From NCBI RefSeq assembly GCF_900142845.1, contig NZ_FSRU01000003.1:310001-374000 (forward strand): a stretch of 64,000 bases of DNA, given 5' to 3'. Both the position numbers and the translations under genes were made by a program. The stretch comes from Paraburkholderia phenazinium (GTDB taxonomy: Bacteria; Pseudomonadota; Gammaproteobacteria; Burkholderiales; Burkholderiaceae). The notes beneath the pieces were generated by a model. The model was given only the letters and a program-made list of their open reading frames with translations. It did no database searches and was not told where the DNA came from. This document shows, one piece after another, positions 1-8,674 of this stretch (positions within the stretch are counted from its first letter, which is position 1; the number at the start of each line of letters is the position of its first letter).

Positions 1-1
1 G

Positions 2-334
2 ATCGCGCTGGAGCAGGGCTCGCTCACCGCCGAGCTGACCGTGCGCCCCGAGCTGCTGGCGCCCAACGGCTTTCTGCATGCGGCCACGGTCATCGGTCTG
101 GCGGACACGGCGTGCGGCTACGCCTGCATCGCGCATCTGCCGGAGACGGCCCGTAGTTTTACCACCATCGAGCTGAAGAGCAACTTTCTCGGCACGTGCA
201 TCGAGGGTACGGTGCGCGCGGTCGCCAAGGGCGTGCATCTGGGACGGACGACGCAGGTGTGGGACGCGACGGTGGTCGATCCGAACGGCAAGACGATCGC
301 GTTGTTCCGGTGTACGCAGATGGTGTTGGTGTGA
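2..334 (+). CDS. PaaI-like hotdog thioesterase, 3' part
   Basis: The gene is cut by the left window edge: the frame is open from base 2 and ends with TGA at 332-334, so about 110 C-terminal residues are visible. The piece has the hotdog-fold pattern of PaaI/YdiI-type acyl-CoA thioesterases: an NGFLHAATVIGLADTACGYA helix segment (the HxG/D-type catalytic region is here N-G-F-L-H-A), then a TTIELKSNFLG strand and a TTQVWDATVVD strand. Members hydrolyse acyl- or aryl-CoA thioesters in the cytoplasm; the substrate cannot be read from this fragment. It converges on the DoxX gene, with a shared terminator between them. An internal ATG at 41 is not the start, because homology-like sequence continues upstream of it. 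Confidence 0.75.
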   Translation: MALEQGSLTAELTVRPELLAPNGFLHAATVIGLADTACGYACIAHLPETARSFTTIELKSNFLGTCIEGTVRAVAKGVHLGRTTQVWDATVVDPNGKTIALFRCTQMVLV

Positions 335-379
335 GGCGCGCCGGCGCCGTACATTGCACGGCGCCGTGCTGAAACCACA

Positions 380-412
380 AAACCCCTTCGGACTGCTGGT
401 CCGAAGGGGTTT
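380..412. terminator. Bidirectional rho-independent terminator
   Basis: A 13-bp perfect stem (380-392 with 400-412) encloses a 7-nt loop. It lies between two convergent genes. The stem ends in AAA/TTT, so either strand reads a short T-run after the hairpin. Confidence 0.8.
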
Positions 413-451
413 CCAGGACCCACTCCTTTAGTCCTGCCGCTTCAAGTCATC

Positions 452-868
452 TCAAGCCGGCACCGCCCGCGGCGCCTTCGCCCCGCCCAGCGCCACCACA
501 CCGCTGCCGAGCAGCGACTGCACCACCAGCGTCACCGCCCAGAAAGCCGGATATTCCCAGCCGCCGTTCGGCGAAGCGAAGCCCCAACCGTTGTGCAAGT
601 GAGCCGACATGGCGCCCAGCATGAACGGCAGCAGCACCAGCGCCACCCAGCGCACCTGCACGCCGAGCAGCAACGCGATCCCGCCCGCCAGTTCGACAAA
701 AGCCGTCACATAGCCGAGCCAACCCGGCAAACCGAGCGATTCGAAGAAATGCGCCGTGCCCGGCAGCGTGAAAACGAAAATCTTCTGCAGGCTGTGCGCG
801 AGGTACAGGACGCCCAGCGCGAGACGCAGGAGCGTGGCGGCCAGATCGGCCGAACGGTTCGAGTTCAT
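452..868 (-). CDS. DoxX family membrane protein
   Basis: A 138-residue protein of four predicted membrane segments: about residues 10-30 (LLRLALGVLYLAHSLQK), 50-70 (YVTAFVELAGGIALLLG), 75-95 (VALVLLPFMLGAMSAH) and 110-130. The N-terminal layout, including the hydrophobic helix followed by HSLQKI, fits the DoxX/SURF4-like family. These are small inner-membrane proteins; some are linked to thiosulfate:quinone oxidoreductase or redox stress, but the role here is not shown. The ATG at 868 is preferred over a TTG at 871 because an AAGGA sits about 8 nt upstream. It stands alone, convergent with the thioesterase. Confidence 0.8.
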   Translation of the reverse strand: MNSNRSADLAATLLRLALGVLYLAHSLQKIFVFTLPGTAHFFESLGLPGWLGYVTAFVELAGGIALLLGVQVRWVALVLLPFMLGAMSAHLHNGWGFASPNGGWEYPAFWAVTLVVQSLLGSGVVALGGAKAPRAVPA

Positions 869-1028
869 CAAGAGTCCTTGTCAGTTGAGTGGGACGACGC
901 CTACGCGCGCGCCGTCGATAGACCGGACTGTATTCGAACCATGGAAAGGGAAAAACCGCCGCTCAGGCTTAGATTATTTCCTCACAGGCGTTAATCCACT
1001 CCAAGCAGAAAGACCGGGACAGGACAGA

Positions 1029-2552
1029 TCAGCGAATGGCCCCAAACAGGCGCGCCAGGTCGAGATGCCCGGCCAGCGTATCGGCCAGCCGGTCGAGCGA
1101 GGCCTCGCGCAGCGCCGGATAATCGACCGCCTCGGCGTCGCTCAGGCCGGCCCATTGCAGCAGCGAGGCGCACGCGGCCGGCGTGTCGAACAGGCTATGC
1201 ACGTAAGTGGCGAGAATCTGCCCATCCGCCGAGCGCGCGCCGTCCGGACGCTCGCCCCCTTCCGGCGTCGCCAACCGCAACGCCGGCACAGCCAGCGCCG
1301 GACCCGCGGTCTCGCCCATGTGAATCTCGTAGCCGGCCACATCGGCCGCGCCCGGCAGCGCGAGGCAACCCGTCACGTTCTTCAGCGTCTTCTCGCGCGT
1401 CAAGGTGGTCGAGTAATCGAGCCAGCCGAGACCCGCGACGCTCCCCGGCGTCCCTTCGACGCCATGCGGATCGGCCACTTCGCGCCCAAGCATCTGCATG
1501 CCGCCGCAAATGCCGATGACCTTGCCGCCATAGCGCAAATGGCGTTGCAGCACCAGGTCCCAGCCCTGCGCGCGCAGAAACGCGAGGTCGCCCTGCACGT
1601 TCTTCGAGCCGGGCAGGATGATCAGATCGGCGGCGGGCGGTGGCGTCCCGCTGCGCACGTAGTGAAAATCGACCTGCGGATGCGCACGCAATGCGTCGAA
1701 ATCCGTGTGGTTGCTGATATGCGGCAGCACCGGCACGACCACGCGCAGCGTCGTGCGTGCTGCGGCGCCCGCCACCTGCGCGGCACGCAATTCGCGCGGC
1801 AGCATGTCTTCGGCGTCGAGCGTGAGGCCATGCAGGTACGGCACCACGCCGAGCACCGGCTTGCCGGTCCGCGCTTCGAGCCAGTCCAGACCCGGCTTGA
1901 GCAGACTGATGTCGCCGCGAAAGCGGTTGATGATGAAGCCGCACACACGCGCCTGCTCGCTCTCCGACAGGCACGCGAGCGTCCCGGTCAGATGGGCGAA
2001 CACCCCGCCGCGATCGATATCCGCGACCAGCACGACCGGACAATCGACCGCCTCCGCAAAACCCATGTTGGCGATATCCCGATCGCGCAGATTGATTTCC
2101 GCGGGACTCCCCGCCCCTTCGACGAAGATCGTGTCGTAGCCCGCCTGCAGACGCGCATACGACTCCAGCACCGCTTCGAAGGCCACGGGCTTGTAGTCGT
2201 GATACGCGCGCGCATCCAGATTCATGCGCGCCTTGCCGTGGATGATCACCTGCGCGCCGCGATCGCTGGTGGGCTTGAGCAGCACGGGGTTCAGGTCGGT
2301 GTGCGCGGCGATGCCCGCCGCCACCGCCTGCAATGCCTGGGCGCGGCCGATCTCGCCGCCGTCGACCGTCACCGCGCTGTTGAGCGCCATGTTCTGCGGC
2401 TTGAACGGCGCCACCCGCACGCCGGCGCGAAGCGCGAGGCGGCACAGGCCCGCGACGAGCGTACTCTTGCCCGCGTCGGAGGTCGTCCCCTGGATCATCA
2501 GCGCGCCACGCGGGATACGCACTGCGTCAGGCAAGTTCGAAGTCTCTGGCAT
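1029..2552 (-). CDS. cobQ: Cobyric acid synthase
   Basis: About 507 residues, the usual family length. CobQ (CbiP) amidates the four remaining side chains (b, d, e, g) of adenosylcobyrinic acid a,c-diamide using glutamine and ATP. The N-terminal dethiobiotin-synthetase-like ATPase domain shows the P-loop [15 protein letters not shown] near residue 25 and [11 protein letters not shown] near 150. The C-terminal class I glutamine amidotransferase domain has the nucleophile in [10 protein letters not shown] (about residue 350) and histidines in YEIHMGET and TYVHSLFD. The ATG at 2552 is chosen; an in-frame GTG at 2558 is possible and no strong ribosome site separates them. It is divergent from cobU and transcribed alone. 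Confidence 0.95.
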   Translation of the reverse strand: MPETSNLPDAVRIPRGALMIQGTTSDAGKSTLVAGLCRLALRAGVRVAPFKPQNMALNSAVTVDGGEIGRAQALQAVAAGIAAHTDLNPVLLKPTSDRGAQVIIHGKARMNLDARAYHDYKPVAFEAVLESYARLQAGYDTIFVEGAGSPAEINLRDRDIANMGFAEAVDCPVVLVADIDRGGVFAHLTGTLACLSESEQARVCGFIINRFRGDISLLKPGLDWLEARTGKPVLGVVPYLHGLTLDAEDMLPRELRAAQVAGAAARTTLRVVVPVLPHISNHTDFDALRAHPQVDFHYVRSGTPPPAADLIILPGSKNVQGDLAFLRAQGWDLVLQRHLRYGGKVIGICGGMQMLGREVADPHGVEGTPGSVAGLGWLDYSTTLTREKTLKNVTGCLALPGAADVAGYEIHMGETAGPALAVPALRLATPEGGERPDGARSADGQILATYVHSLFDTPAACASLLQWAGLSDAEAVDYPALREASLDRLADTLAGHLDLARLFGAIR

Positions 2553-2633
2553 CGTCACGAAACAGAAGGTCCCGCTGGTTATCCGAAGCGGGCATTATCC
2601 CATCGCGCCAGGACGCCCCGGTACAATCACGCC

Positions 2634-3182
2634 ATGATTCCTCGCGACCTCACCTTCGTTCTCGGCGGCGCCCGCTCGGGCAAAAGCCTGCATGCCGAAC
2701 AGCTCGCGAGCGACAGCGCGCGGCCCGTCACCTATATCGCCACCGCGCGTCGCGCCGACGACGCGGAATTCGCCGCCCGCATCGCCCATCATCGCGCGCG
2801 GCGTCCGGCTCACTGGCAACTGATCGAGGCGTCCGTGGATCTCGCCGGCGCGGTTGCACAAGCCGACGCGCCGGGGCACTGCATCCTGATCGACTGCCTG
2901 ACCTTGTGGCTCGCCAATCTCCTTTGCCCACCCGACGGCGCCGCCCCGAGCGACGACTACCTCGCGCGCTTTGCGGCCTTCGAGGCGGCGCTTGGCGCGG
3001 CCGCCGGCAAGATCATCGTGGTCAGCAATGAGATCGGTCTCGGTGTGGTGCCGCTGGGTGCCGCCACGCGTCTCTACGTCGACGAACTCGGGCGGCTCAA
3101 TCAACGCATCGCGGCCTTGAGCACCCAGGTCACGATGATGGTCGCGGGCCTGCCGCTCGCACTCAAGACGGCGGTCCGCTAA
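2634..3182 (+). CDS. cobU: Adenosylcobinamide kinase / guanylyltransferase
   Basis: A 182-residue protein (CobU/CobP). It phosphorylates adenosylcobinamide and then transfers GMP to give adenosylcobinamide-GDP in the nucleotide-loop assembly pathway. The P-loop GGARSGKSLHAEQ is at about residues 11-23, DCLTLWLANL near 87, and the guanylate-binding SNEIGLGVVPL near 127. The ATG at 2634 starts the conserved N-terminus. A TACAAT -10-like hexamer at 2622-2627 lies so close that the transcript could be nearly leaderless, which is inference. It is the first gene of cobU-cbiB-cobD-btuF; the stop at 3182 is 2 nt from the cbiB ATG, implying coupled translation. Confidence 0.95.
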   Translation: MIPRDLTFVLGGARSGKSLHAEQLASDSARPVTYIATARRADDAEFAARIAHHRARRPAHWQLIEASVDLAGAVAQADAPGHCILIDCLTLWLANLLCPPDGAAPSDDYLARFAAFEAALGAAAGKIIVVSNEIGLGVVPLGAATRLYVDELGRLNQRIAALSTQVTMMVAGLPLALKTAVR

Positions 3183-3184
3183 CC

Positions 3185-4120
3185 ATGCTGTCGCTGCCCC
3201 TGATCGCCGCGCTGGCGACCGCCGGCGTCGCCGTGGACCGCTGGTTCGGCGAACCGCGCACGGCGCATCCACTCGTCGGCTTCGGCAAGCTCGCCATGCG
3301 CATCGAAGCGCGGCTGAACACCGGGCGGCGCGGACGATTGCTCGGCATCGTCGCGTGGGGATGCGCCGTGTTGCCGCCGGTCCTCGTCGCCACGTGGCTC
3401 GTCGCGGTCCTGCCGTTCGCCTTGGCCTGCGCCGTACATGTCGTGTTGCTTTGGTTCGCGCTCGGCGCGCGCAGTCTCAACGACCACATTGCACCCATCG
3501 CCCGCGCGCTCGCCCAGCGCAATCTTGCCGAGGCCCGTACGCTGACCGCGCGCATCGTGTCGCGCGAGACCGGCAGCGCAGACGAAGCCGCACTCTCGCG
3601 CGCCGCCGTCGAATCGGCGCTCGAAAACGGCAACGATGCGATCTTCGGCGCGCTCTTCTGGTTCGCGGTGGCGGGTGGTCCGGGCGCGCTCGCGTTTCGC
3701 CTTGCCAACACGCTCGACGCCATGTGGGGCTATCGCACGCCGCGTTATCTGCGCTTTGGTTGGGCCGCCGCACGCATCGACGATGGCCTCAACTGGTTTC
3801 CCGCGCGCCTGACCGCCGCGAGCTATGCGCTGCTCGGCGACACGCGAACGGCCTGGCGCTGCTGGCGCGAGCAGGCGCCGCGCTGGGACAGTCCCAACGC
3901 AGGGCCCGTGATGGCGTCCGGCGCCGGCAGTCTCAACGTGCTGCTGGGCGGTGCCGCGGTGTATCACGGCGCGATCGAACAACGCCCTACGCTCGGCGCG
4001 GGGCAGCCCGCCAACGCCGGGCATATCGTCGCGGCGCTGCAACTGGTTGAGCGCGCGGTGATACTGTGGCTCGCAGTCCTGATCGTGCTTGCGTTGCTGA
4101 GCGTCCCGTTTCATGGCTGA
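3185..4120 (+). CDS. cbiB: Adenosylcobinamide-phosphate synthase
   Basis: A 311-residue integral membrane protein. CbiB (CobD in Pseudomonas naming) attaches (R)-1-amino-2-propanol phosphate to adenosylcobyric acid. Family signatures are VDRWFGEPRTAHPLVGFGK at the N-terminus, an S-x-E-N-G-x-D region (VESALENGNDAIFGALFW, about residue 140-160) and RYLRFGWAAARIDDGLNWFPAR near 190. Hydrophobic helices occur near residues 1-20, 45-85, 155-175 and 285-310. It overlaps cobD by 8 nt, so it belongs to the same operon as cobU and cobD; CobD makes its aminopropanol-phosphate substrate. Confidence 0.95.
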   Translation: MLSLPLIAALATAGVAVDRWFGEPRTAHPLVGFGKLAMRIEARLNTGRRGRLLGIVAWGCAVLPPVLVATWLVAVLPFALACAVHVVLLWFALGARSLNDHIAPIARALAQRNLAEARTLTARIVSRETGSADEAALSRAAVESALENGNDAIFGALFWFAVAGGPGALAFRLANTLDAMWGYRTPRYLRFGWAAARIDDGLNWFPARLTAASYALLGDTRTAWRCWREQAPRWDSPNAGPVMASGAGSLNVLLGGAAVYHGAIEQRPTLGAGQPANAGHIVAALQLVERAVILWLAVLIVLALLSVPFHG

Positions 4121-5144
4121 TTTTATGGCTGATCCCATCGTCCACGGCGGCAATCTGCACGAAGCCTCGCAGCGCTACGGCATTCCATACGCGCAATGGC
4201 TCGATCTTTCGACCGGCATCAATCCGCAAGGTTATCCGGTGCCGCCGCTGCCCGCCGACGCATGGCGCCGCCTGCCCGACGAAGGCGACGGTCTGGCGGC
4301 ATGTGCCGCCCACTACTACGGTGCTCCCGATGCGCGGCAGGTGCTGCCGGTGGCAGGCAGCCAGGCGGCCATTCGCGCGTTGCCTGGACTCATACCGCGT
4401 GCGACGGTGGCAATTGCGCCGCTGACCTATAGCGAATATGCCCCGGCGTTCGAGCGGGCGGGTCATCGGATCGTACCGCTCGATATCGCATGCGACGCGT
4501 TGCCTGACGATGTCACGCACGCCGTGATCGTCAATCCGAACAACCCGACGGCCGATCATCTGAGCGCCGCAAAACTGCTGCAGTGGCACGCGCAACTGAC
4601 GGCACGCGGCGGCACGCTGGTGGTCGACGAGGCATTCGCGGATGCGATGCCTGGGGCCTCGCTTGCCGCCTGTACGAACCGCGCCGGCCTTGTCGTGTTG
4701 CGCTCGCCCGGCAAGTTCTTCGGCCTCGCCGGCGTGCGAGCCGGGTTCGTGTTGAGCGATCCGGTGCTGCTAGGAAGGTTGCGCGAGATACTCGGCGCAT
4801 GGACCGTCAGCGGTCCCGCACGACATGCGGTGAGCGCCGCCTTCACAGACCTCACATGGCAAAACCAGATGCGCGCGCAACTCGCGGCGCAAAGCGCGCG
4901 CCTCACCGGTTTGTTGCAGGCACAACGTTTCTCGCCACACAGCACGCCGCTTTTCGCGTGGACCGACGACCCGCGTGCCGCCGCGTTGCATCACGAGCTC
5001 GCCTTGCGCGGTATCTGGACACGGTTGTTTCCCGCGTCGGCCAGCGTGCGGTTTGGCTTGCCAGGCTCCAGGGACGAGTGGCTGCGGTTCGAGCAAGCGC
5101 TAAGCGAAAGCGTTCATGTAATCGAAGCGGCGCGCGCAGGTTGA
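4113..5144 (+). CDS. cobD: Threonine-phosphate decarboxylase
   Basis: A 343-residue fold-type I PLP enzyme related to histidinol-phosphate aminotransferase. It decarboxylates L-threonine O-3-phosphate to aminopropanol phosphate, the linker used by CbiB (named CobC in Pseudomonas). Visible are the N-terminal HGGNL, an NPNNPT cofactor-binding motif near residue 135, VVDEAFAD near 170 and the PLP lysine in SPGKFFGLAG near 195. Two starts are possible: ATG 4113 (overlapping cbiB by 8 nt) and ATG 4125 (MADPIVHGG); the first is kept because it gives translational coupling. The next gene, btuF, starts 57 nt downstream on the same strand. Confidence 0.9.
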   Translation: MADFMADPIVHGGNLHEASQRYGIPYAQWLDLSTGINPQGYPVPPLPADAWRRLPDEGDGLAACAAHYYGAPDARQVLPVAGSQAAIRALPGLIPRATVAIAPLTYSEYAPAFERAGHRIVPLDIACDALPDDVTHAVIVNPNNPTADHLSAAKLLQWHAQLTARGGTLVVDEAFADAMPGASLAACTNRAGLVVLRSPGKFFGLAGVRAGFVLSDPVLLGRLREILGAWTVSGPARHAVSAAFTDLTWQNQMRAQLAAQSARLTGLLQAQRFSPHSTPLFAWTDDPRAAALHHELALRGIWTRLFPASASVRFGLPGSRDEWLRFEQALSESVHVIEAARAG

Positions 5145-5201
5145 CCTGCCCGGCGCGCACCTATCGAAAGCGCACCCATCAAAAAACTCACGTCTCGCCA
5201 C

Positions 5202-6125
5202 ATGATCCGACTGCCCCGCCTCGTCTCACTTGCCGGCGCCATGCTGCTTGCCTGCGCTTACGCGTCGTCGGCACACGCCACCGTCACCGCGACTGACGAC
5301 ACGGGCGCGACCGTCGCGCTCGCAGCACCGGCGCAACGCGTGATCAGCCTCGCGCCGCACGTGACCGAGCTGATCTATGCAGCGGGCGGCGGCGCGAAAC
5401 TCGTCGGCGCGGTTTCGTACAGCGACTATCCGTCCGAAGCGAAGCAGGTACCGCGCGTCGGCGACAACAAGGCGCTCGACCTCGAACGCATCGTCGCGCT
5501 CAAGCCGGACCTGATCGTCGTCTGGCGGCACGGCAATGCGCAGGCCCAACTTGAACGCCTGCGCGAACTGCACATTCCGCTCTTCTTCAGCGAACCGCAT
5601 CAACTTGACGACGTTGCCGTGACGCTGACCCGGCTCGGCACCTTGCTCGGCACATCGGGCACCGCAGACGCGGCGGCCAGCGCTTACCGGCAGGACATCG
5701 CGCAGTTGCGCAGCCGCTATGCGAGCCGGCCGCCCGTCAGCGTGTTCTATCAGGTCTGGGATCAGCCGCTGATGACGCTCAACGGCACGCACATGATCAG
5801 CGATGTGATCACGTTATGTGGTGGACGCAACGTGTTTGCGAAACTCGCGCCGCTGGTGCCGACCGTTTCCACTGAAGCCGTACTGGCGGCCAACCCGGAA
5901 GCGATCGTGACCGCATCGGCGGGTGCGACCAAGCCTGACGCGCCGCTACCGCAACTGGAGAAATGGCGCGCGTGGCCGAGCCTCAAGGCCGTGGCGCGCA
6001 ACAACCTGTTTGCGATCGACGGCGATCTGATCGACCGGCCCGCGCCGCGAATCGCACAGGGCGCCAGGCAGTTGTGCGAGGACCTGGAGGTGGCGCGCTC
6101 GCGCAGGCCCGCGAGTGAGGAGTGA
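5202..6125 (+). CDS. btuF: Cobalamin-binding periplasmic protein
   Basis: A 307-residue protein with a Sec signal peptide (positive MIRLPRL, hydrophobic core, cleavage likely after SSAHA near residue 26). The mature part is a class III periplasmic binding protein: QRVISLAPHVTELIYAAGGG near residue 45, a long linking helix, and a second lobe beginning around SVFYQVWDQPLMTLNG. BtuF delivers vitamin B12 or corrinoids to the BtuCD permease. Its partners btuC and btuD lie in the opposite-strand operon at 8.7-10.6 kb, which supports corrinoid rather than siderophore binding. It is the last gene of the cobU operon; 57 nt separate it from cobD. Confidence 0.88.
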   Translation: MIRLPRLVSLAGAMLLACAYASSAHATVTATDDTGATVALAAPAQRVISLAPHVTELIYAAGGGAKLVGAVSYSDYPSEAKQVPRVGDNKALDLERIVALKPDLIVVWRHGNAQAQLERLRELHIPLFFSEPHQLDDVAVTLTRLGTLLGTSGTADAAASAYRQDIAQLRSRYASRPPVSVFYQVWDQPLMTLNGTHMISDVITLCGGRNVFAKLAPLVPTVSTEAVLAANPEAIVTASAGATKPDAPLPQLEKWRAWPSLKAVARNNLFAIDGDLIDRPAPRIAQGARQLCEDLEVARSRRPASEE

Positions 6126-6197
6126 GATTCGCGTGATGGCGTGTCACGCTATTGGTTGAAGATTGAGACGACGCAGCCAACCCGACACGCGACACGC

Positions 6198-6788
6198 TCA
6201 CGCATTCCACCGCACGAGCGACCAGACCTGCCGCTCATCGTCACGCCGCAGCCACACCACGCCGGACATATCGAGCGACCATTGCGTCGAACGTGCCACC
6301 GGCACGCCCAGCACCAGCGACGCAAGCACCCGTATCACGCCGGCATGCGTCACGACGTAAGCCGGCGAGCATTCGCGCGTCAGCCCAAAGCCATCGAGCC
6401 ACGACTGCACCCGCTCGACGAACTGCGCGACACTCTCGCCGCCATGGGCGCGTGCGTGGTCGAAATCGGCTGCCCATTCATCCAGCAAGCTGCGACCGAT
6501 CGCATCCCAGCGCTGTAGCTCCCACGCGCCGAAATTCATTTCCTTCAGACGTTCGTCGACGCTATGCGCGCAGCCGAAATTACCGGCCATCGCGCCTGCG
6601 ACCGACGCACAACGCAGCAGCGGACTGGAGAGCAATACGCGCGGCGGCGGCACCTGCAAGGTGGCGAGGCGCATCGCCAGCGCCGCGGCCGACGCGGACG
6701 GATCGTCGGCGAGCGCTACGTCGCTTTGGCCGTAACACACGCCTTGCTCCACGGCGACGGCCGGATGTCGCATCAGAACGAGATCCAC
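6198..6788 (-). CDS. cobC: Alpha-ribazole phosphatase (histidine phosphatase)
   Basis: A 196-residue histidine-phosphatase family protein. It removes the 5' phosphate of alpha-ribazole phosphate or adenosylcobalamin phosphate in nucleotide-loop assembly. The N-terminus VDLVLMRHPAVAVEQG carries the catalytic R-H (RHP instead of the usual RHG, common in this subgroup), followed by CYGQSDVAL. The second catalytic histidine is in VVTHAGVIRVL near residue 150. The GTG at 6788 is chosen because it gives the conserved start V-D-L-V-L; it overlaps the end of cobS by 16 nt. An ATG inside (TGATG with the cobS stop) would remove the first strand. Last gene of the btuC operon. Confidence 0.88.
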   Translation of the reverse strand: MDLVLMRHPAVAVEQGVCYGQSDVALADDPSASAAALAMRLATLQVPPPRVLLSSPLLRCASVAGAMAGNFGCAHSVDERLKEMNFGAWELQRWDAIGRSLLDEWAADFDHARAHGGESVAQFVERVQSWLDGFGLTRECSPAYVVTHAGVIRVLASLVLGVPVARSTQWSLDMSGVVWLRRDDERQVWSLVRWNA

Positions 6789-7531
6789 GCGAGCCCCAAC
6801 AGATAGATAGCCAGTTCGAAAATCTGCTGCGCGAAACCAAGGCAATCGCCGGTATAACCGCCAATGCGTCTGACGAAATAGCGGCCCAGCACAAAGCGCA
6901 GTACTGCCAACATCATAAGCGTCGCACACGCGAAGCGCCAATCCGGCCAGAACAGCGCCGGCAATCCGAACAGCGCCGCCCACGCGAACGCGGCGCCGCT
7001 CAGGCGCTGCGCCACGGGCTTCGCCTTGCCTTCCGCGCGCACATAGTCGAGCGTCGCCAGATAACTGATCGCGCAGGTGCGGCTCGCGGCATGTGCCGCA
7101 ATTATCAGACCTGCCGCCCGCAGCGGCGGCAACGTCGACAACGTCTGCCACTTCAGCGCCAACGCGATCACGAGAGCAATGGCGCCGAACGCGCCGATGC
7201 GCGAATCGTGCATGATGCGCAGCACGTCCTCACGCGTATAGGCGCCGCCGAACGCATCGCAGCAATCCGCCAGACCGTCCTCGTGGAAGGCGCCCGTCAC
7301 CAGCAGGGTCGCGGCCATCGACAGCAGCACGGCCACGCCCGGCGGGAACACGCGCAACGCGGCCAGATAGACGAGCGCACCCAGTCCGCCTACCAGCACA
7401 CCGACCAGCGGAAAATAACGCGCGGCCGCGTTCAGATAGTGCGGCTCATAGCCGACCCAGCGCGGCACCGGCACGCGCGTGAAATACCCCAGCGCCGTGA
7501 AGAAATAGCGCAACTCCATGAGCGGGTTCAT
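6773..7531 (-). CDS. cobS: Adenosylcobinamide-GDP ribazoletransferase
   Basis: A 252-residue polytopic inner-membrane protein. CobS joins adenosylcobinamide-GDP and alpha-ribazole (phosphate), the last step of cobalamin synthesis. The family hallmark GAFHEDGLADCCDAFGG (D-G-x-A-D-x-x-D-A) is at about residues 80-96, followed by MHDSRIGAFGA. FTALGYFTRVPVP opens the protein. Several membrane segments follow (about 35-60, 65-80, 115-130, 185-230). It lies between cobT (25-nt gap) and cobC (16-nt overlap), all on the minus strand, so the three loop-assembly enzymes are co-transcribed. Confidence 0.94.
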   Translation of the reverse strand: MNPLMELRYFFTALGYFTRVPVPRWVGYEPHYLNAAARYFPLVGVLVGGLGALVYLAALRVFPPGVAVLLSMAATLLVTGAFHEDGLADCCDAFGGAYTREDVLRIMHDSRIGAFGAIALVIALALKWQTLSTLPPLRAAGLIIAAHAASRTCAISYLATLDYVRAEGKAKPVAQRLSGAAFAWAALFGLPALFWPDWRFACATLMMLAVLRFVLGRYFVRRIGGYTGDCLGFAQQIFELAIYLLGLAWISF

Positions 7532-7555
7532 CAGCGTGCGACGCCTGTGAGCCGC

Positions 7556-8638
7556 TCACGCATCGCGGTCCGCGACACCGGCCGATTCGAAGCTCGCCAT
7601 CTCGTTCAGGAACGCCACCGCCGCGCGCAGCAGCGGCACCGCGAGCGCCGCACCGGTGCCTTCGCCAAGCCGCATGTCCAGCGCGAGCAACGGGATGCCG
7701 CCGAAATGATCGAGCATGCGGCGATGCCCTGCTTCGTTCGAGGCATGCGCAAATACGCAATACTCGCGCACACTGGGCGCAAACGCATCGGCCACCAGCA
7801 GCGCGGAGGTGGCGATGAAACCGTCCACCAGAATCGTCATGCGCGCTTCGGCGGCGGCGAGATACGCACCGGCCATCATCGCGATTTCGAAGCCGCCGAA
7901 GGTTGCGAGCACATCCAATGCGGTGGCGCTCGACACAATGGCGCCGCGCGCCTCGGCACCCTGCGGATGACGCGCAAGCGCCGAGGCAAGCACGTTGCGT
8001 TTCTTCGCGAGCCCGGCATTGTCGAGCCCTGTGCCGCGACCGACGCATTCGTCGATCGGCACGCCGCACAGGCGGCTCATCAGACAGGCCGCCGCCGACG
8101 TGTTGGCAATCCCCATCTCGCCGAAACCGATTACGTTGGTCCCGAGCGCCGCGTGATGGCGCACGCGTTCTGCGCCGGCACGCATCGCGGCGAGCGCCTG
8201 GTCGCGCGTCATGGCGGGTTCATGGGCGAAGTTGCGCGTACCGGCCGCAATGGGAATATCGACGAGCCCCTCGGTGCCCGGCAACGGCGTTGCAATCCCC
8301 GCATTGACCACTTCAAGCGTGATGTCGGCCACGCGGCTCAACGCGTTGATGGCCGCGCCGCCGGCCAGAAAGTTCGCCACCATCTGCGCGGTCACGGCCT
8401 GCGGATACGGACTCACCCCTTCCTGCGCGATGCCATGGTCGCCGGCGAACACGATCATGGCCGGGCGCTGCACCGTCGGATGCGTGGTGCGCTGGATAAG
8501 GCCCATCTGCCGCGCCAGCGTTTCGAGCCGCCCGAGGCTGCCGGGCGGCTTGGTCTTCGTATCGATGAGGTGTTGCAGCGTGCTGCGCAGCGTCTGATCG
8601 AGCGGTTCGACAACGGGTAAAACGAGGGACGAAATCAT
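7556..8638 (-). CDS. cobT: Nicotinate-nucleotide:dimethylbenzimidazole phosphoribosyltransferase
   Basis: A 360-residue cytoplasmic enzyme that activates the lower ligand base to alpha-ribazole phosphate. Conserved blocks are KTKPPGSLGRLE near residue 28, FAGDHGIAQEGVSPYP near 65, GEMGIANTSAA near 175, GRGTGLDNAG near 200 and the catalytic-glutamate region RLGEGTGAALA near 325. Length matches typical CobT (about 350). The ATG at 8638 starts the family N-terminus. It is the third gene of btuC-btuD-cobT-cobS-cobC, 36 nt after btuD, so it is probably under the upstream cobalamin riboswitch. Confidence 0.95.
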   Translation of the reverse strand: MISSLVLPVVEPLDQTLRSTLQHLIDTKTKPPGSLGRLETLARQMGLIQRTTHPTVQRPAMIVFAGDHGIAQEGVSPYPQAVTAQMVANFLAGGAAINALSRVADITLEVVNAGIATPLPGTEGLVDIPIAAGTRNFAHEPAMTRDQALAAMRAGAERVRHHAALGTNVIGFGEMGIANTSAAACLMSRLCGVPIDECVGRGTGLDNAGLAKKRNVLASALARHPQGAEARGAIVSSATALDVLATFGGFEIAMMAGAYLAAAEARMTILVDGFIATSALLVADAFAPSVREYCVFAHASNEAGHRRMLDHFGGIPLLALDMRLGEGTGAALAVPLLRAAVAFLNEMASFESAGVADRDA

Positions 8639-8674
8639 AGGGCTTCGAGTAAAAGATCAGTTCTTGTTCGTTCT

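Noticed and set aside
756-2630. Long plus-strand frame opposite cobQ, joined in frame to cobU
   Set aside because: It is a high-GC shadow of cobQ, Arg- and His-rich without domain features; real coding in this frame starts at 2634.
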